From the NCBI GenBank assembly GCA_005776365.1, contig SXPK01000169.1:1-40511 (forward strand): a DNA stretch of 40,511 nucleotides, read 5' to 3'. The notes under the pieces were generated by a model, which was not told where the DNA came from, searched no databases, and worked only from the letters and a program-made list of their open reading frames with translations. The translations under genes and the position numbers were made by a program. The stretch is from Planctomycetia bacterium (GTDB taxonomy: Bacteria; Planctomycetota; UBA1135; UBA2386). Of the stretch, positions 10,201-17,539 are shown piece after piece (position 1 is the first letter of the stretch; each line of letters begins with the position of its first letter).

Positions 10201-11043
10201 CTACGGCAGCATGCGGCGCAGCATCTCTGGCTGCAGACGTGGCCCATCGCCAAATGGCGCGGTTTGGCTGGCCGCGACGTAGACGCTTGCCTCCCAACGC
10301 GACAGCAACTGCTCGCTTCGCGCGCGGTCGCCGACCCGGCAAGCGAGCGCAAATGCCTCGAGCAATGGCCCGGTCCGGTCGCCGACGAGCGCGAGTCGCT
10401 CCTCGTGCCATGCCAGGGCAGCCCCGGCGCCCGCAAGCGGGGCCGGCACGTCGGCAAGGTGCTCCGGCTCGCTGTCGCCTGCCATTCCTGGCAGCCAAAA
10501 CGACTCGCTGCTCGGCAGGAAGGAGTTCACGACGTGCAGCACGCGGACAAACGTGCCGTGCGCCTGCCCCACCGCCGTGTAGATGCGCGGCGGCCCGAAC
10601 GCGCCGTGTCGCAATCGGATTGCCGGTGCGTCGACGTCGTCGACCGCTCCTTGCTGCGGCTCGAGAGTCGCGATGCCGCGAAGGTGCAGCTTTCTTGCGA
10701 GCAGCCGTGTGCACTCGAGGCGCATGCGATAGGCGCACATCGTCTCGAACACCGGCAAAGCCGCCCGACTGACCGGATCGATGACCGGCGACGCGGACTT
10801 CGAATAGACACACACGCCGCTCGCATCCACCGTGAAGCGCTTGGTCTGCGCCTGCGCCGGCGGGCCGCCACTGCTCCATTCGACTTCGAGGACAAAGTCC
10901 TGGGGCGGCCAGACGGTTTCGCCCTGTGGCGCGGTCGAGCCGCAGCCTGTCAAGAGTGCAAGAAGCCCGATACCTACAAGTTCGAGGCAGAAATGCGTCT
11001 TCGGCGTGGCCAGCGTCCTCCGGTTGGATCCGTGCCCACTCAT
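10201..11043 (-). CDS. Putative lipoprotein of unknown function
   Basis: 280 residues from ATG 11043. A lipoprotein signal ends at LLTGC, with the lipidated Cys at about residue 34 after the hydrophobic run LVGIGLLALL. The mature part is not recognised. It has a beta-rich start (DFVLEVEWSSGG, RFTVDASGVCVYS) followed by a helical half with several Trp and His. The longer frame reaching 11217 runs across the divergent XRE gene and is rejected. Its start lies only 25 nt from that of the divergent regulator, and a symmetric -10-like element lies between them, so co-regulation is plausible. It could be a small envelope or substrate-binding lipoprotein; no function is claimed. Confidence 0.75.
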   Translation of the reverse strand: MSGHGSNRRTLATPKTHFCLELVGIGLLALLTGCGSTAPQGETVWPPQDFVLEVEWSSGGPPAQAQTKRFTVDASGVCVYSKSASPVIDPVSRAALPVFETMCAYRMRLECTRLLARKLHLRGIATLEPQQGAVDDVDAPAIRLRHGAFGPPRIYTAVGQAHGTFVRVLHVVNSFLPSSESFWLPGMAGDSEPEHLADVPAPLAGAGAALAWHEERLALVGDRTGPLLEAFALACRVGDRARSEQLLSRWEASVYVAASQTAPFGDGPRLQPEMLRRMLP

Positions 11044-11054
11044 GCGGCGAGGGC

Positions 11055-11061
11055 TATCGTA
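11055..11061. promoter_or_regulatory. Symmetric -10 element serving two divergent genes (putative)
   Basis: TATCGT (plus, 11055-11060) and TACGAT (minus, 11061-11056) are read from the same seven bases. Both fit a TANNNT -10 hexamer. The plus-strand start codon follows after 8 nt and the minus-strand start codon after 12 nt, giving near-leaderless transcripts both ways. No convincing -35 is visible. Confidence 0.45.
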
Positions 11062-11068
11062 GGTCGCC

Positions 11069-11524
11069 ATGGTTGCCATCCACGAGAAGATCGTTGCGCA
11101 GTTGGAACAACGCAAGCTCAAGAAGCGAGACCTTGCGCGCGCGTTGTCCGTATCGCCGCAAACCGCGACCGACATCTGCAAGGGTCGATCCGCCATCACG
11201 CTGCCACACCTGCGCAACCTCGTGCTCTACTTCGGGCTCCGCGCCGACTACTGGCTCGACGAGAGCAAGCTGCTCCCGGATGCCAGCGACAAGGTAGGCG
11301 GGGCGCCAATCACGGGCGCGACCCAGCCGCCGACGGGCAGCGGCGAAGAACTCACGCGCTCAGGCCTGACCCGGATCAAGGACCCGGTGCGCTTCGTGCA
11401 ACGATTGCGAGTGATGGTCGGAGAACACAAGCGCGAGTTTGTCTCGCGCAACCCAGACCTTCACGAGACCGAGCGCCAGTTGCTCGGCTTGCCCGAGAAC
11501 GGCTCGGCACACTCGCTGACCTGA
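11069..11524 (+). CDS. XRE-type helix-turn-helix transcriptional regulator
   Basis: 151 residues. The N-terminal domain (residues about 1-65) is a Cro/CI-type helix-turn-helix: KRDLARALSVSPQTATDICKG gives the two core helices, then LPHLRNLVLYFGLRADYWLDE, the usual scaffold helix for XRE proteins. Residues about 70-151 are Pro/Gly-rich and then charged, with no recognised ligand domain. The start codon lies 8 nt after a TATCGT hexamer, without a Shine-Dalgarno, so the mRNA is probably leaderless. It is divergent from the lipoprotein at 10201-11043 with 25 nt between the start codons; auto-regulation and control of that gene are likely but inferred. Confidence 0.88.
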   Translation: MVAIHEKIVAQLEQRKLKKRDLARALSVSPQTATDICKGRSAITLPHLRNLVLYFGLRADYWLDESKLLPDASDKVGGAPITGATQPPTGSGEELTRSGLTRIKDPVRFVQRLRVMVGEHKREFVSRNPDLHETERQLLGLPENGSAHSLT

Positions 11525-11528
11525 GTTG

Positions 11529-11548
11529 TCGCGGCAAAGCCGCCGCGA
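11529..11548 (+). terminator. Hairpin after the XRE gene
   Basis: Perfect 7-bp stem tcgcggc/gccgcga with a 6-nt loop, beginning 4 nt after the stop codon. There is no U-tract, so termination is not certain. Confidence 0.4.
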
Positions 11549-11564
11549 ACACGCACCTTCGCCG

Positions 11565-11593
11565 TTGTCCGTTCCGCGCCGGGGCGGTTCACT
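11565..11593 (+). promoter_or_regulatory. Putative sigma-70-like promoter of the TolB-like gene
   Basis: TTGTCC at 11565-11570, a 17-nt spacer, then TTCACT at 11588-11593. The start codon follows after only 6 nt (gcgcgc), implying a leaderless transcript. Confidence 0.45.
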
Positions 11594-11599
11594 GCGCGC

Positions 11600-12709
11600 A
11601 TGCGTCGCGAAGCCATGTGTCTCCTGTTCCTCGCCGCCTGCGCGCAGCAAGCGCAAGTCGAGCCCGCCGTCCCGCACCGACCGTTCTTGATCCAGGCCGG
11701 CAAGCCGGTCGCGGACCTGCCAGCCGAACCGCACCTGAAGAACGTGCGGCAACTCACGTTCGACGGCGAGAACGCAGAAGCCTACTGGGCCAACGACGGC
11801 AAGAAGCTGATCCTGCAGCGCCGCAACGGCGAGATGCCCGCAGACCAGATCTACGTCCTCGACCTCGCGTCGGGCGACATGAAGCAGATCAGCACGGGTG
11901 GCCGCACGACGTGCAGCTACTTCCTGCAGGGCGACAAGAAGGTCGTCTACGCATCCACGCACCACCACGGCGCACAACCGCCGCCCGTCGCCAAGCGCAC
12001 CGGACGAAGCTACGTCTGGAACGTGCACCGCGAGTACGACCTGTTCGTCGCCAATGCGGACGGCAGCGGCGTCGCCCAGATCACAAACGAGCCAGGCTAC
12101 GACGCCGAGGCGACCGTGTGCCCCGTGACCGGCACGCTGGTCTTCACGTCGGTGCGCGACGGCGACCTCGAGCTCTACACCTGCGAGCCGGACGGCAGCG
12201 ACGTCAAGCGCATCACCAGCCGCCCTGGCTACGACGGCGGCGCCTTCTTCTCGCACGACGGTCGCAAGCTCGTGTTCCGTTCTGCGTTCCCCCGCACACC
12301 GGAAGAGTCGAAGGAGGACGTGGACTTGCTTGGGCAGGCGCTCGTTCGCCCGTCCCACATGGAGATCACGGTCGTGAACCGCGACGGCACCGGGTTCAAG
12401 CAGCTGACCAACAACGGCTGCGCCAACTTCGCGCCGTACTACCTGCCCGACGACAAGCGCGTGATCTTCTCCAGCAACTTCGAAGGCATGCGCATCGCGC
12501 AAGAAACGGGCGACCACAAGGCCGCGCGCAACTTCGACCTGTTCGTCGTCGGCGAGGCCGGCGGCGAGCCGCAGCGCATCACCAACTCACCGGAGTTCGA
12601 CGGCTTCCCGGTGTTCTCACCGGATGGGCGCCACCTCGTGTTCGCGAGCAATCGCTACGCGCAGAAGGAAGGCGAGACGAACGTATTCGTCGCCGAATGG
12701 ATCGACTGA
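11600..12709 (+). CDS. TolB-like beta-propeller lipoprotein (PD40 repeats)
   Basis: 369 residues. A short lipoprotein signal ends at FLAAC (Cys about 14). The rest is a series of PD40/TolB-type blades: VRQLTFDGENAEAYWANDGKKL, VFTSVRDGDLELYTCEPDG, QITNEPGYDAEAT, RITSRPGYDGGAFFSHDGRKLVF and ITNSPEFDGFPVFSPDGRHLVF. The repeated ITN-x-P-x-(F/Y)D and (S/H)DG-(R/K)-x-(L/V)VF pattern marks the blades. Such proteins sit in the periplasm or on the outer membrane and usually bind proteins or peptidoglycan-associated partners; TolB itself is not implied because TolA/Pal genes are absent. The promoter-like TTGTCC-17-TTCACT ends 6 nt before the ATG, and a strong hairpin follows the stop codon. Confidence 0.88.
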   Translation: MRREAMCLLFLAACAQQAQVEPAVPHRPFLIQAGKPVADLPAEPHLKNVRQLTFDGENAEAYWANDGKKLILQRRNGEMPADQIYVLDLASGDMKQISTGGRTTCSYFLQGDKKVVYASTHHHGAQPPPVAKRTGRSYVWNVHREYDLFVANADGSGVAQITNEPGYDAEATVCPVTGTLVFTSVRDGDLELYTCEPDGSDVKRITSRPGYDGGAFFSHDGRKLVFRSAFPRTPEESKEDVDLLGQALVRPSHMEITVVNRDGTGFKQLTNNGCANFAPYYLPDDKRVIFSSNFEGMRIAQETGDHKAARNFDLFVVGEAGGEPQRITNSPEFDGFPVFSPDGRHLVFASNRYAQKEGETNVFVAEWID

Positions 12710-12722
12710 GTGCAGGAACAAG

Positions 12723-12746
12723 TCCGCGGCGAGCCTTGGCCGCGGA
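12723..12746 (+). terminator. Hairpin after the TolB-like gene
   Basis: Perfect 8-bp GC-rich stem tccgcggc/gccgcgga with an 8-nt loop, followed by the short T-containing ttgacctt. It starts 13 nt after the stop codon; a plausible weak intrinsic terminator. Confidence 0.5.
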
Positions 12747-12795
12747 TTGACCTTCGCCTCCGACGCGCTTCATCGCCAGCCGCCATCGTGCGCGC

Positions 12796-13032
12796 ATGGA
12801 ACACGACGAAAGCACGGCAGCCTGCGCCGCAGCAGACGTGGCGGCGCGGCTGGTCTTTGAACGCAAGCGGGCAAGAGCCGAGTTGCGCGCAGTCGAACTC
12901 GAGCTCGAACTGCTGCGGCAGCCGACGGACCAAGGCAAGAGTCGCACTGCGACTGCCTTGCATCGCGTCGATCTGGATCGCGCAGCGCATCGCATCGCGC
13001 ACCACGGAGGGCGTCATGGCATCCGTGCTTGA
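12796..13032 (+). CDS. Small predicted coiled-coil protein, unknown
   Basis: 78 residues. Residues about 15-42 (RLVFERKRARAELRAVELELELLRQ) form an amphipathic, heptad-like helix; the C-terminal third is His/Arg-rich. The ATG follows a CATCGT hexamer by 6 nt (gcgcgc), the same spacing seen before pdxH and the TolB-like gene, which supports transcription from a leaderless start. Its 3' end overlaps the next small gene by 17 nt in another frame, so the two are probably co-expressed. No homologue is recognised, and a spurious frame cannot be excluded. Confidence 0.5.
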   Translation: MEHDESTAACAAADVAARLVFERKRARAELRAVELELELLRQPTDQGKSRTATALHRVDLDRAAHRIAHHGGRHGIRA

Positions 13033-13342
13033 CCTGCGAGCGGACTTCCTCGGCGACAAAGAACGCCTTCGCCAAGTCGAAGTCAGTTGGATTTGCGAGG
13101 AACGCGCCGTGAGCCAATTGCTGTTGGAACTCGAGTGCGAACTCGACCACGTGCTGCGCGAGATGTCGTTTAGGCGGCTCCTGTGCGAGGCATGCGATGA
13201 GCTAGCAGAACGCGCGATGCTGCTGCAGGCAGAATGCGATGCGCTGAACGCCGAGTCGGCTCATGTGCGCCTCGCGCTGGTCTCGGTGCGTGCCGCATTG
13301 CAGCAGGCTCCCGAGAAAGCAGCAGTGCGCGCCGGGGCCTGA
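13016..13342 (+). CDS. Small coiled-coil protein, unknown, coupled to the preceding gene
   Basis: 108 residues from ATG 13016, chosen because GGAGG (13006-13010) lies 5 nt upstream. The same frame is open further upstream to 12710, but that part lacks coding character. Nearly the whole protein is helical and rich in Leu, Glu and Cys (ERLRQVEVSWICEERAVSQ, LLLELECELDHVLREM, AERAMLLQAECDALNAES), giving a long amphipathic coiled coil with five Cys. It overlaps the 78-residue gene by 17 nt. The pair may form a hetero-oligomer; this is inference from composition and overlap only. Confidence 0.6.
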   Translation: MASVLDLRADFLGDKERLRQVEVSWICEERAVSQLLLELECELDHVLREMSFRRLLCEACDELAERAMLLQAECDALNAESAHVRLALVSVRAALQQAPEKAAVRAGA

Positions 13343-13370
13343 TCGCGAGCGCGGATCGCCAAGCTCATCG

Positions 13371-13399
13371 GTGACGCAAGGCCGGACCACGCGCACACT
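13371..13399 (+). promoter_or_regulatory. Putative promoter of pdxH
   Basis: GTGACG at 13371-13376, a 17-nt spacer, then CACACT at 13394-13399, ending 6 nt before the pdxH ATG. Spacing fits a sigma-70 promoter giving a leaderless mRNA. Confidence 0.4.
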
Positions 13400-13405
13400 G
13401 CGCGC

Positions 13406-14053
13406 ATGAACCCGCCCGACTTCGAACGCATGCGCCGCGACTACGGCGACGCGCCGCTCGACCGCGAGCACATTGCCCACGATCCGCTGCAGACGATCCG
13501 CGACTGGATGGAAGAAGCACGCGCCAACGGAGTCTCCGAGCCCAACGCGATGGCGCTCGCGACCTGCGGCCGCGACGGCGCGCCGCACTGCCGCATCGTG
13601 CTGTGCAAACAAATCGACGCGCGCGGCATCTCGTTTTTCACCAACTACGGCAGCGACAAGGGCGCGCAGTTGGAAGCGAGCGCCCGCGCCGCTGCGACCT
13701 TCTGGTGGGGCGCGCCACGCAACCGCCAGGTCCGCATCGAAGGCTCGGTGACGCGCGTGCCCGAAGCCGAGTCCGACGCTTACTTCTCGTCGCGCCCGCG
13801 GCAGGCGCAGTTTGCGAGCGCCGCGTCCCCGCAAAGCCGCGTCTTGCGCGACCGCGCGGAGTTGGAGCAGTCGGTGCGCGAGTTGGAGGCCAAGGTCGGC
13901 GACGGCGCGGTGCCGCGGCCGGCACACTGGGGCGGATATGTGATCGCGCCAGAGTCGATCGAATTCTGGCAAGGGCGAGATGCGCGATTGCACGACCGGT
14001 TGCGTTTCGTGCGCGATCGTGATGCGTGGCGCGTGGAGCGACTCGCGCCTTAG
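13406..14053 (+). CDS. pdxH: Pyridoxamine 5'-phosphate oxidase
   Basis: 215 residues, the normal length for PdxH, which oxidises pyridoxine or pyridoxamine 5'-phosphate to pyridoxal 5'-phosphate using FMN and O2. Family hallmarks are present in order: PNAMALATCGRDGAPHCRIVLCK, FFTNYGSDKGAQLEASARAA, QVRIEGSVTRVPEAESDAYFSSRPRQ, and near the C-terminus PRPAHWGGYVIAPESIEFWQGRDARLHDR, whose Trp, Gly and His/Asp-Arg residues line the FMN and substrate site. The C-terminal VERLAP matches the family's usual R-L-x-P end. The cytoplasmic enzyme appears to be a single-gene unit. Confidence 0.97.
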   Translation: MNPPDFERMRRDYGDAPLDREHIAHDPLQTIRDWMEEARANGVSEPNAMALATCGRDGAPHCRIVLCKQIDARGISFFTNYGSDKGAQLEASARAAATFWWGAPRNRQVRIEGSVTRVPEAESDAYFSSRPRQAQFASAASPQSRVLRDRAELEQSVRELEAKVGDGAVPRPAHWGGYVIAPESIEFWQGRDARLHDRLRFVRDRDAWRVERLAP

Positions 14054-14498
14054 CAATCAAAGCCCAGGACTCGAGCGGTCCGATGCGGGTGTTACCCGTA
14101 TGCGCGGGCCGGCACGCTCGCAGTTGGCTCCTGCTTCCAACCGCGCTGGCTTCTCGCTTCCTGCCGCTGCGTGCATCTCCGTTGTTGACTGCGAGTTCCA
14201 CGCCAAGGGTGCGAGTGTCGACACAACGCACGTCGCTCTTGTCGCGATGATTGCCCCGCGTGGAGTCCTAGCTCCAGCGACTAGACGCCGATCGTAACCG
14301 GCAGCAGCAGGGAGCGCGGCGCGCGCAGGCCGACCCTCCACGGCTGGTGCTGGTCAGCGGGCTGCGGCAATGCAGACCCAGGATCAACGGCGACGAGCAT
14401 GCCGTTGCCCAAGTCCTCCTCCTCCAACATGCAGACTGCGACAGGGAACGTTTCGGCGAGCCGTGCGATCACCCCCATGTGCAAGGTCGGGCACCTGC
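14054..14498. other. Intergenic region between pdxH and the ECF sigma gene
   Basis: About 445 nt with no supported gene; short frames on both strands lack conserved motifs. A small inverted repeat (cgggt-gtt-acccg) about 35 nt after the pdxH stop could aid termination. Confidence 0.4.
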
Positions 14499-14504
14499 TA
14501 CCAT
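14499..14504 (+). promoter_or_regulatory. -10-like TACCAT ahead of the ECF sigma gene
   Basis: TACCAT followed by 8 nt and a GTG start codon. It argues for the GTG start at 14513 over ATG codons at 14477 or 14399 in the same frame. No clear -35 is visible. Confidence 0.4.
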
Positions 14505-14512
14505 CCCTCGCT

Positions 14513-15121
14513 GTGCAGGATGCGTGGCTGACGACAACTCTGATTCTCGACCGCATGCGCGCTGGCGACGATGCGATGTGGGACACCTTCGTCGAGCGGT
14601 TTCGCGAGCCAGTGCTGCGCTTGGCGTTGCGGCATGGCCTCGACGCGGCCGAGGCAGAGGATGCCACGCAGCAGGTGTTGGCGACGTTCCTCACCGGACT
14701 CCGTCGCGACAGCTACGACCGCAAGAAGGGCCGATTGTCGGCGTGGCTGTTCGGCATCGCTCGGCATGAGATCCGTCGCTGCGCGCAACACGCGCAGCGT
14801 CGCAAGCGTCTCGGCATTGCAGGCAGCGGTGATTCGATGCCGAGTGGTCTGCTCGAAGATCCTGCGCCGCAGGACTGGGAACGCGAGTGGCGCGAACACC
14901 TGCTGGCGACCGCGATGGGGCGCGTGCGCCGCGATGTGCAGCCCATAACCTGGTCGGCGTTCGAGCGTGTGCAATTGCATGGCGAGTCGCCGGCAGCCGT
15001 TGCCGATGCGCTAGGCATGACAAAGAACGCGGTCTTCGTCGCCAAACACCGGGTGCTGACCCGCCTTCGGCAATTCGAGAGCGAGATCGACGACGTGCGC
15101 CCGATCGAGTGCAAAGCATGA
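14513..15121 (+). CDS. ECF-type RNA polymerase sigma factor
   Basis: 202 residues from GTG 14513. Region 2: MWDTFVERFREPVLRLALR and AEAEDATQQVLATFLTGL, then GRLSAWLFGIARHEIRRCAQ. Region 4: WSAFERVQLHGESPAAVADALG and TKNAVFVAKHRVLTRLRQ, a helix-turn-helix. The stop TGA overlaps the ATG of the next gene, a zinc-finger/kinase protein (ATGA), so the pair is translationally coupled with the sigma factor first. The linked protein has an anti-sigma-type zinc finger, so it is the probable direct regulator. A TACCAT hexamer 8 nt before the GTG suggests a near-leaderless transcript. Confidence 0.9.
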   Translation: MQDAWLTTTLILDRMRAGDDAMWDTFVERFREPVLRLALRHGLDAAEAEDATQQVLATFLTGLRRDSYDRKKGRLSAWLFGIARHEIRRCAQHAQRRKRLGIAGSGDSMPSGLLEDPAPQDWEREWREHLLATAMGRVRRDVQPITWSAFERVQLHGESPAAVADALGMTKNAVFVAKHRVLTRLRQFESEIDDVRPIECKA

Positions 15122-17520
15122 TCGCCTGCCCGGATCTGGACGTGCTGGAGGGGCTGGCGCGCGGCGAATCCGACGATGCGGCACTGCGGACGCACGTCGA
15201 GGGATGCGCGTCGTGCAGTGGTCTCATGGTCGAGATCGCTGCCAACCTCTCTGCGGTGGTGCGGTGGGAACGCTTGCCGCACCCCGCGTCGGAGGCCACG
15301 GAGATTGCTCCCACGATTCCCGGCCTCGACATCGAAGCCCCACTTTCTTCGGGCGGCCAAGGCATCGTCTGGCGAGCAGTGCAGCGAAGCACCAATCGCG
15401 TTGTCGCCGTGAAGACGCTGCGCCGAGGCAGCGCCGCCAGCGCTTCGGCACGCGATCGCTTTGCCCGTGAAGCGCGCCTCGGCGCTGCCCTGCGCCATCC
15501 CAATCTCGTCACCGTGCTCGACGCCGGGGAAACCAGCGACGGTCGTCTCTACTTGGTGATGGAGTTCGTCGATGGCGTGGCACTGGACGCTGGGCCGGCA
15601 CCGTCAGTCGACGAGGCCATGGCGCGCTTCACCGCTCTTGCGGATGCGGTGCGATTCGCTCATCAGCGCGGCGTGCTGCACCGCGACCTGAAGCCCGCGA
15701 ACATCCTTCTCGATGCCGATGGAGCCGTGCGCATCCTCGATTTTGGACTCGCCAAGGCATTCGAGGCAATCACGCCGGACGAGCAAACCACGCAAGAAGG
15801 CACCTTCATCGGCACGCTTTCGTGCGCGGCGCCAGAACAACTGCGCGGCGAACTCGGCGCAGTCGACGTACGCACCGACTTGTTCCAGCTTGGCGTCGTC
15901 TTCTACCACCACCTCACCGGTCAGTGGCCCCATGCGCCCGTGCCCGATCCGCATGCGATGCTCGGCAAGCGGCTGCATGAAGCTCCTCCTCGGCCGCAAC
16001 GACTGCGGCCCGGTTTGTCGGCCGATGGAGAATCCATCCTGCTGAGGCTGTTGGCACCGTCGCCGGAGGATCGGTATCCGACAGCGCACGACTTGTGGCT
16101 CGACCTCGATCGACTCCGTCGCGGGGAGCCAATCGTCGCGCGCGCAGAACAGATCCGAGTTCGACTGGCACGTGTCGTTCGCCGCTACCGCGCCGCCATG
16201 ATCGCCGGGGCAGTCGTTGTGCTAGCGATGCTGGTAGGAAGCATCGTGATTTGGAGCTATGCGGAAGCCGCCGAACGCAGCCGCGCGGAAATGGCGCGCG
16301 AATACGATCGTGCGGAGGAGGCCCTTGGAGTCCTGACTCGCTCTCTGGATGCATTTGCGATCGGCCCAGCTGGCCCGCGCACGCCGATGGTCGACTTCCT
16401 CGACCACTTGGTGACAGAACTGCAAACGGCGCCGACCCGCCATCCGGAAGGCCGAGTGGACCTACTGGTGCGCGCGGCTTTCCTCTACGCGCGCATCGCC
16501 GATCCCGCGCAAGGGGCCGACTTCCTGGATCGCGCCCTTGCCGTTGTGCGCGAGAGTGGGGGCGACGCAGACCGCGAACTTGATCTGCGCCAGCACGCGC
16601 TGCGGTTGCGATTGACGGCGGCCCCGAACGACCCGGCACTGATCGCGGCCCTGCCGAAGATGCGCGCCGATGTCGCCGCTGGTGGCGGGGAAAGTGAACT
16701 ACCCTTGCTGCGCCTCGATTTGCTGGCGGCGTGGTGTCGCGCGATGTCGGACCCATCAACCATGCCCGCCGCCTATGAAGACCTTGTTGCCCTGCGCGAG
16801 CGCGGCGCCGCGTTGCCAGCCGAACAGGAACGCGACGATGCACTGGACCAAGCCGACTGCATGCTAGTGCTGATCGGCGCTGGAATCGGTCGGCGTGACG
16901 ATGTGATCGAGCGGGGCAATGCACTTCGATTGCGCACCAACGCGGCCAGTTATGAAGGACGACTGCGACGCATTGCCGTCTTGCAGACGATTGTCCAAAC
17001 CTCACTCGACGGCGGCGGGATCGACCTAGCCGTCGAGGCAAGCAAAGAACTAGTGGACCTTGCCGATGCCCTGCTCGGCGAACGGGACCGCACTAGCGCA
17101 CTTGCCGCCTTTTCGCGCGCCTTGGCCCTGCATCGCAGCGGCGACCGCGACGGCGCCCGGCCATGGTTCTTGCGTGTCACCAAGGCGCATGCCGCAGGCA
17201 CGACCATCGATCCGAGTATCGTAGTGGTGGCATGCGGCGAACTTGGTGCCCACGCTGCCAACGAGGGGCGGCACGCGGACGCTGCCGAACTGCTCGGCAC
17301 CGCCCGCGGAGCGGCGAAGCAGGCTCGACCTGGCCAGTTCCATCCGCATCAACTGCTGTCGATCGAATACCAACTGGCCCAAGAACTCGAGGCGATCGAT
17401 CGCAAGGCAGAGGCCGCCGCAGTGCTGCGCGAAGCGCTGCCACGCGCAGAGACGCACTACGGCAAGGACGACGAACTCACCCTCAAAATGGCTGAAGCCC
17501 TGGACCGCGTGGAGCGGTGA
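15118..17520 (+). CDS. Ser/Thr protein kinase with N-terminal anti-sigma-type zinc finger and TPR-like C-terminus
   Basis: 800 residues from ATG 15118; the longer frame from 14887 runs through the sigma gene. Residues 1-45 resemble the zf-HC2 anti-sigma zinc finger (Cys4, then HVEGCASC with His26, Cys30, Cys33). Kinase domain at about 70-335: GGQG loop (about 79-82), Lys99 in VAVK, HRDLKPANILL (188-198), DFGLAK (208-213), CAAPEQ (about 236-241). A membrane helix spans about 360-380 (MIAGAVVVLAMLVGSIVIW). The remaining ~420 residues are helical TPR-like repeats, likely outside the membrane. The four-base overlap with the upstream ECF sigma gene suggests that the zinc finger holds the sigma factor and kinase activity controls its release; the coupling is seen, the mechanism inferred. 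Confidence 0.93.
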   Translation: MIACPDLDVLEGLARGESDDAALRTHVEGCASCSGLMVEIAANLSAVVRWERLPHPASEATEIAPTIPGLDIEAPLSSGGQGIVWRAVQRSTNRVVAVKTLRRGSAASASARDRFAREARLGAALRHPNLVTVLDAGETSDGRLYLVMEFVDGVALDAGPAPSVDEAMARFTALADAVRFAHQRGVLHRDLKPANILLDADGAVRILDFGLAKAFEAITPDEQTTQEGTFIGTLSCAAPEQLRGELGAVDVRTDLFQLGVVFYHHLTGQWPHAPVPDPHAMLGKRLHEAPPRPQRLRPGLSADGESILLRLLAPSPEDRYPTAHDLWLDLDRLRRGEPIVARAEQIRVRLARVVRRYRAAMIAGAVVVLAMLVGSIVIWSYAEAAERSRAEMAREYDRAEEALGVLTRSLDAFAIGPAGPRTPMVDFLDHLVTELQTAPTRHPEGRVDLLVRAAFLYARIADPAQGADFLDRALAVVRESGGDADRELDLRQHALRLRLTAAPNDPALIAALPKMRADVAAGGGESELPLLRLDLLAAWCRAMSDPSTMPAAYEDLVALRERGAALPAEQERDDALDQADCMLVLIGAGIGRRDDVIERGNALRLRTNAASYEGRLRRIAVLQTIVQTSLDGGGIDLAVEASKELVDLADALLGERDRTSALAAFSRALALHRSGDRDGARPWFLRVTKAHAAGTTIDPSIVVVACGELGAHAANEGRHADAAELLGTARGAAKQARPGQFHPHQLLSIEYQLAQELEAIDRKAEAAAVLREALPRAETHYGKDDELTLKMAEALDRVER

Positions 17521-17521
17521 C

Positions 17522-17535
17522 AGGGCGCCAGCCCT
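17522..17535. terminator. Hairpin between convergent genes
   Basis: Stem agggc/gccct with a 4-nt loop, located in the 19-nt gap between the kinase stop and the convergent propeller gene stop. It could serve both directions; it is short. Confidence 0.3.
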
Positions 17536-17539
17536 TCGA

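Noticed and set aside
11360-12517. 385-residue minus-strand frame opposite the TolB-like gene
   Set aside because: Val/Arg/Asp-rich antisense translation of propeller repeats; no start signals.
8220-12750. Two very long plus-strand frames (850 and 872 residues) opposite the glycosyltransferase and across the lipoprotein, XRE and TolB-like genes
   Set aside because: They run antisense or out of frame through several well supported genes and contain no domain; high GC lowers stop frequency.
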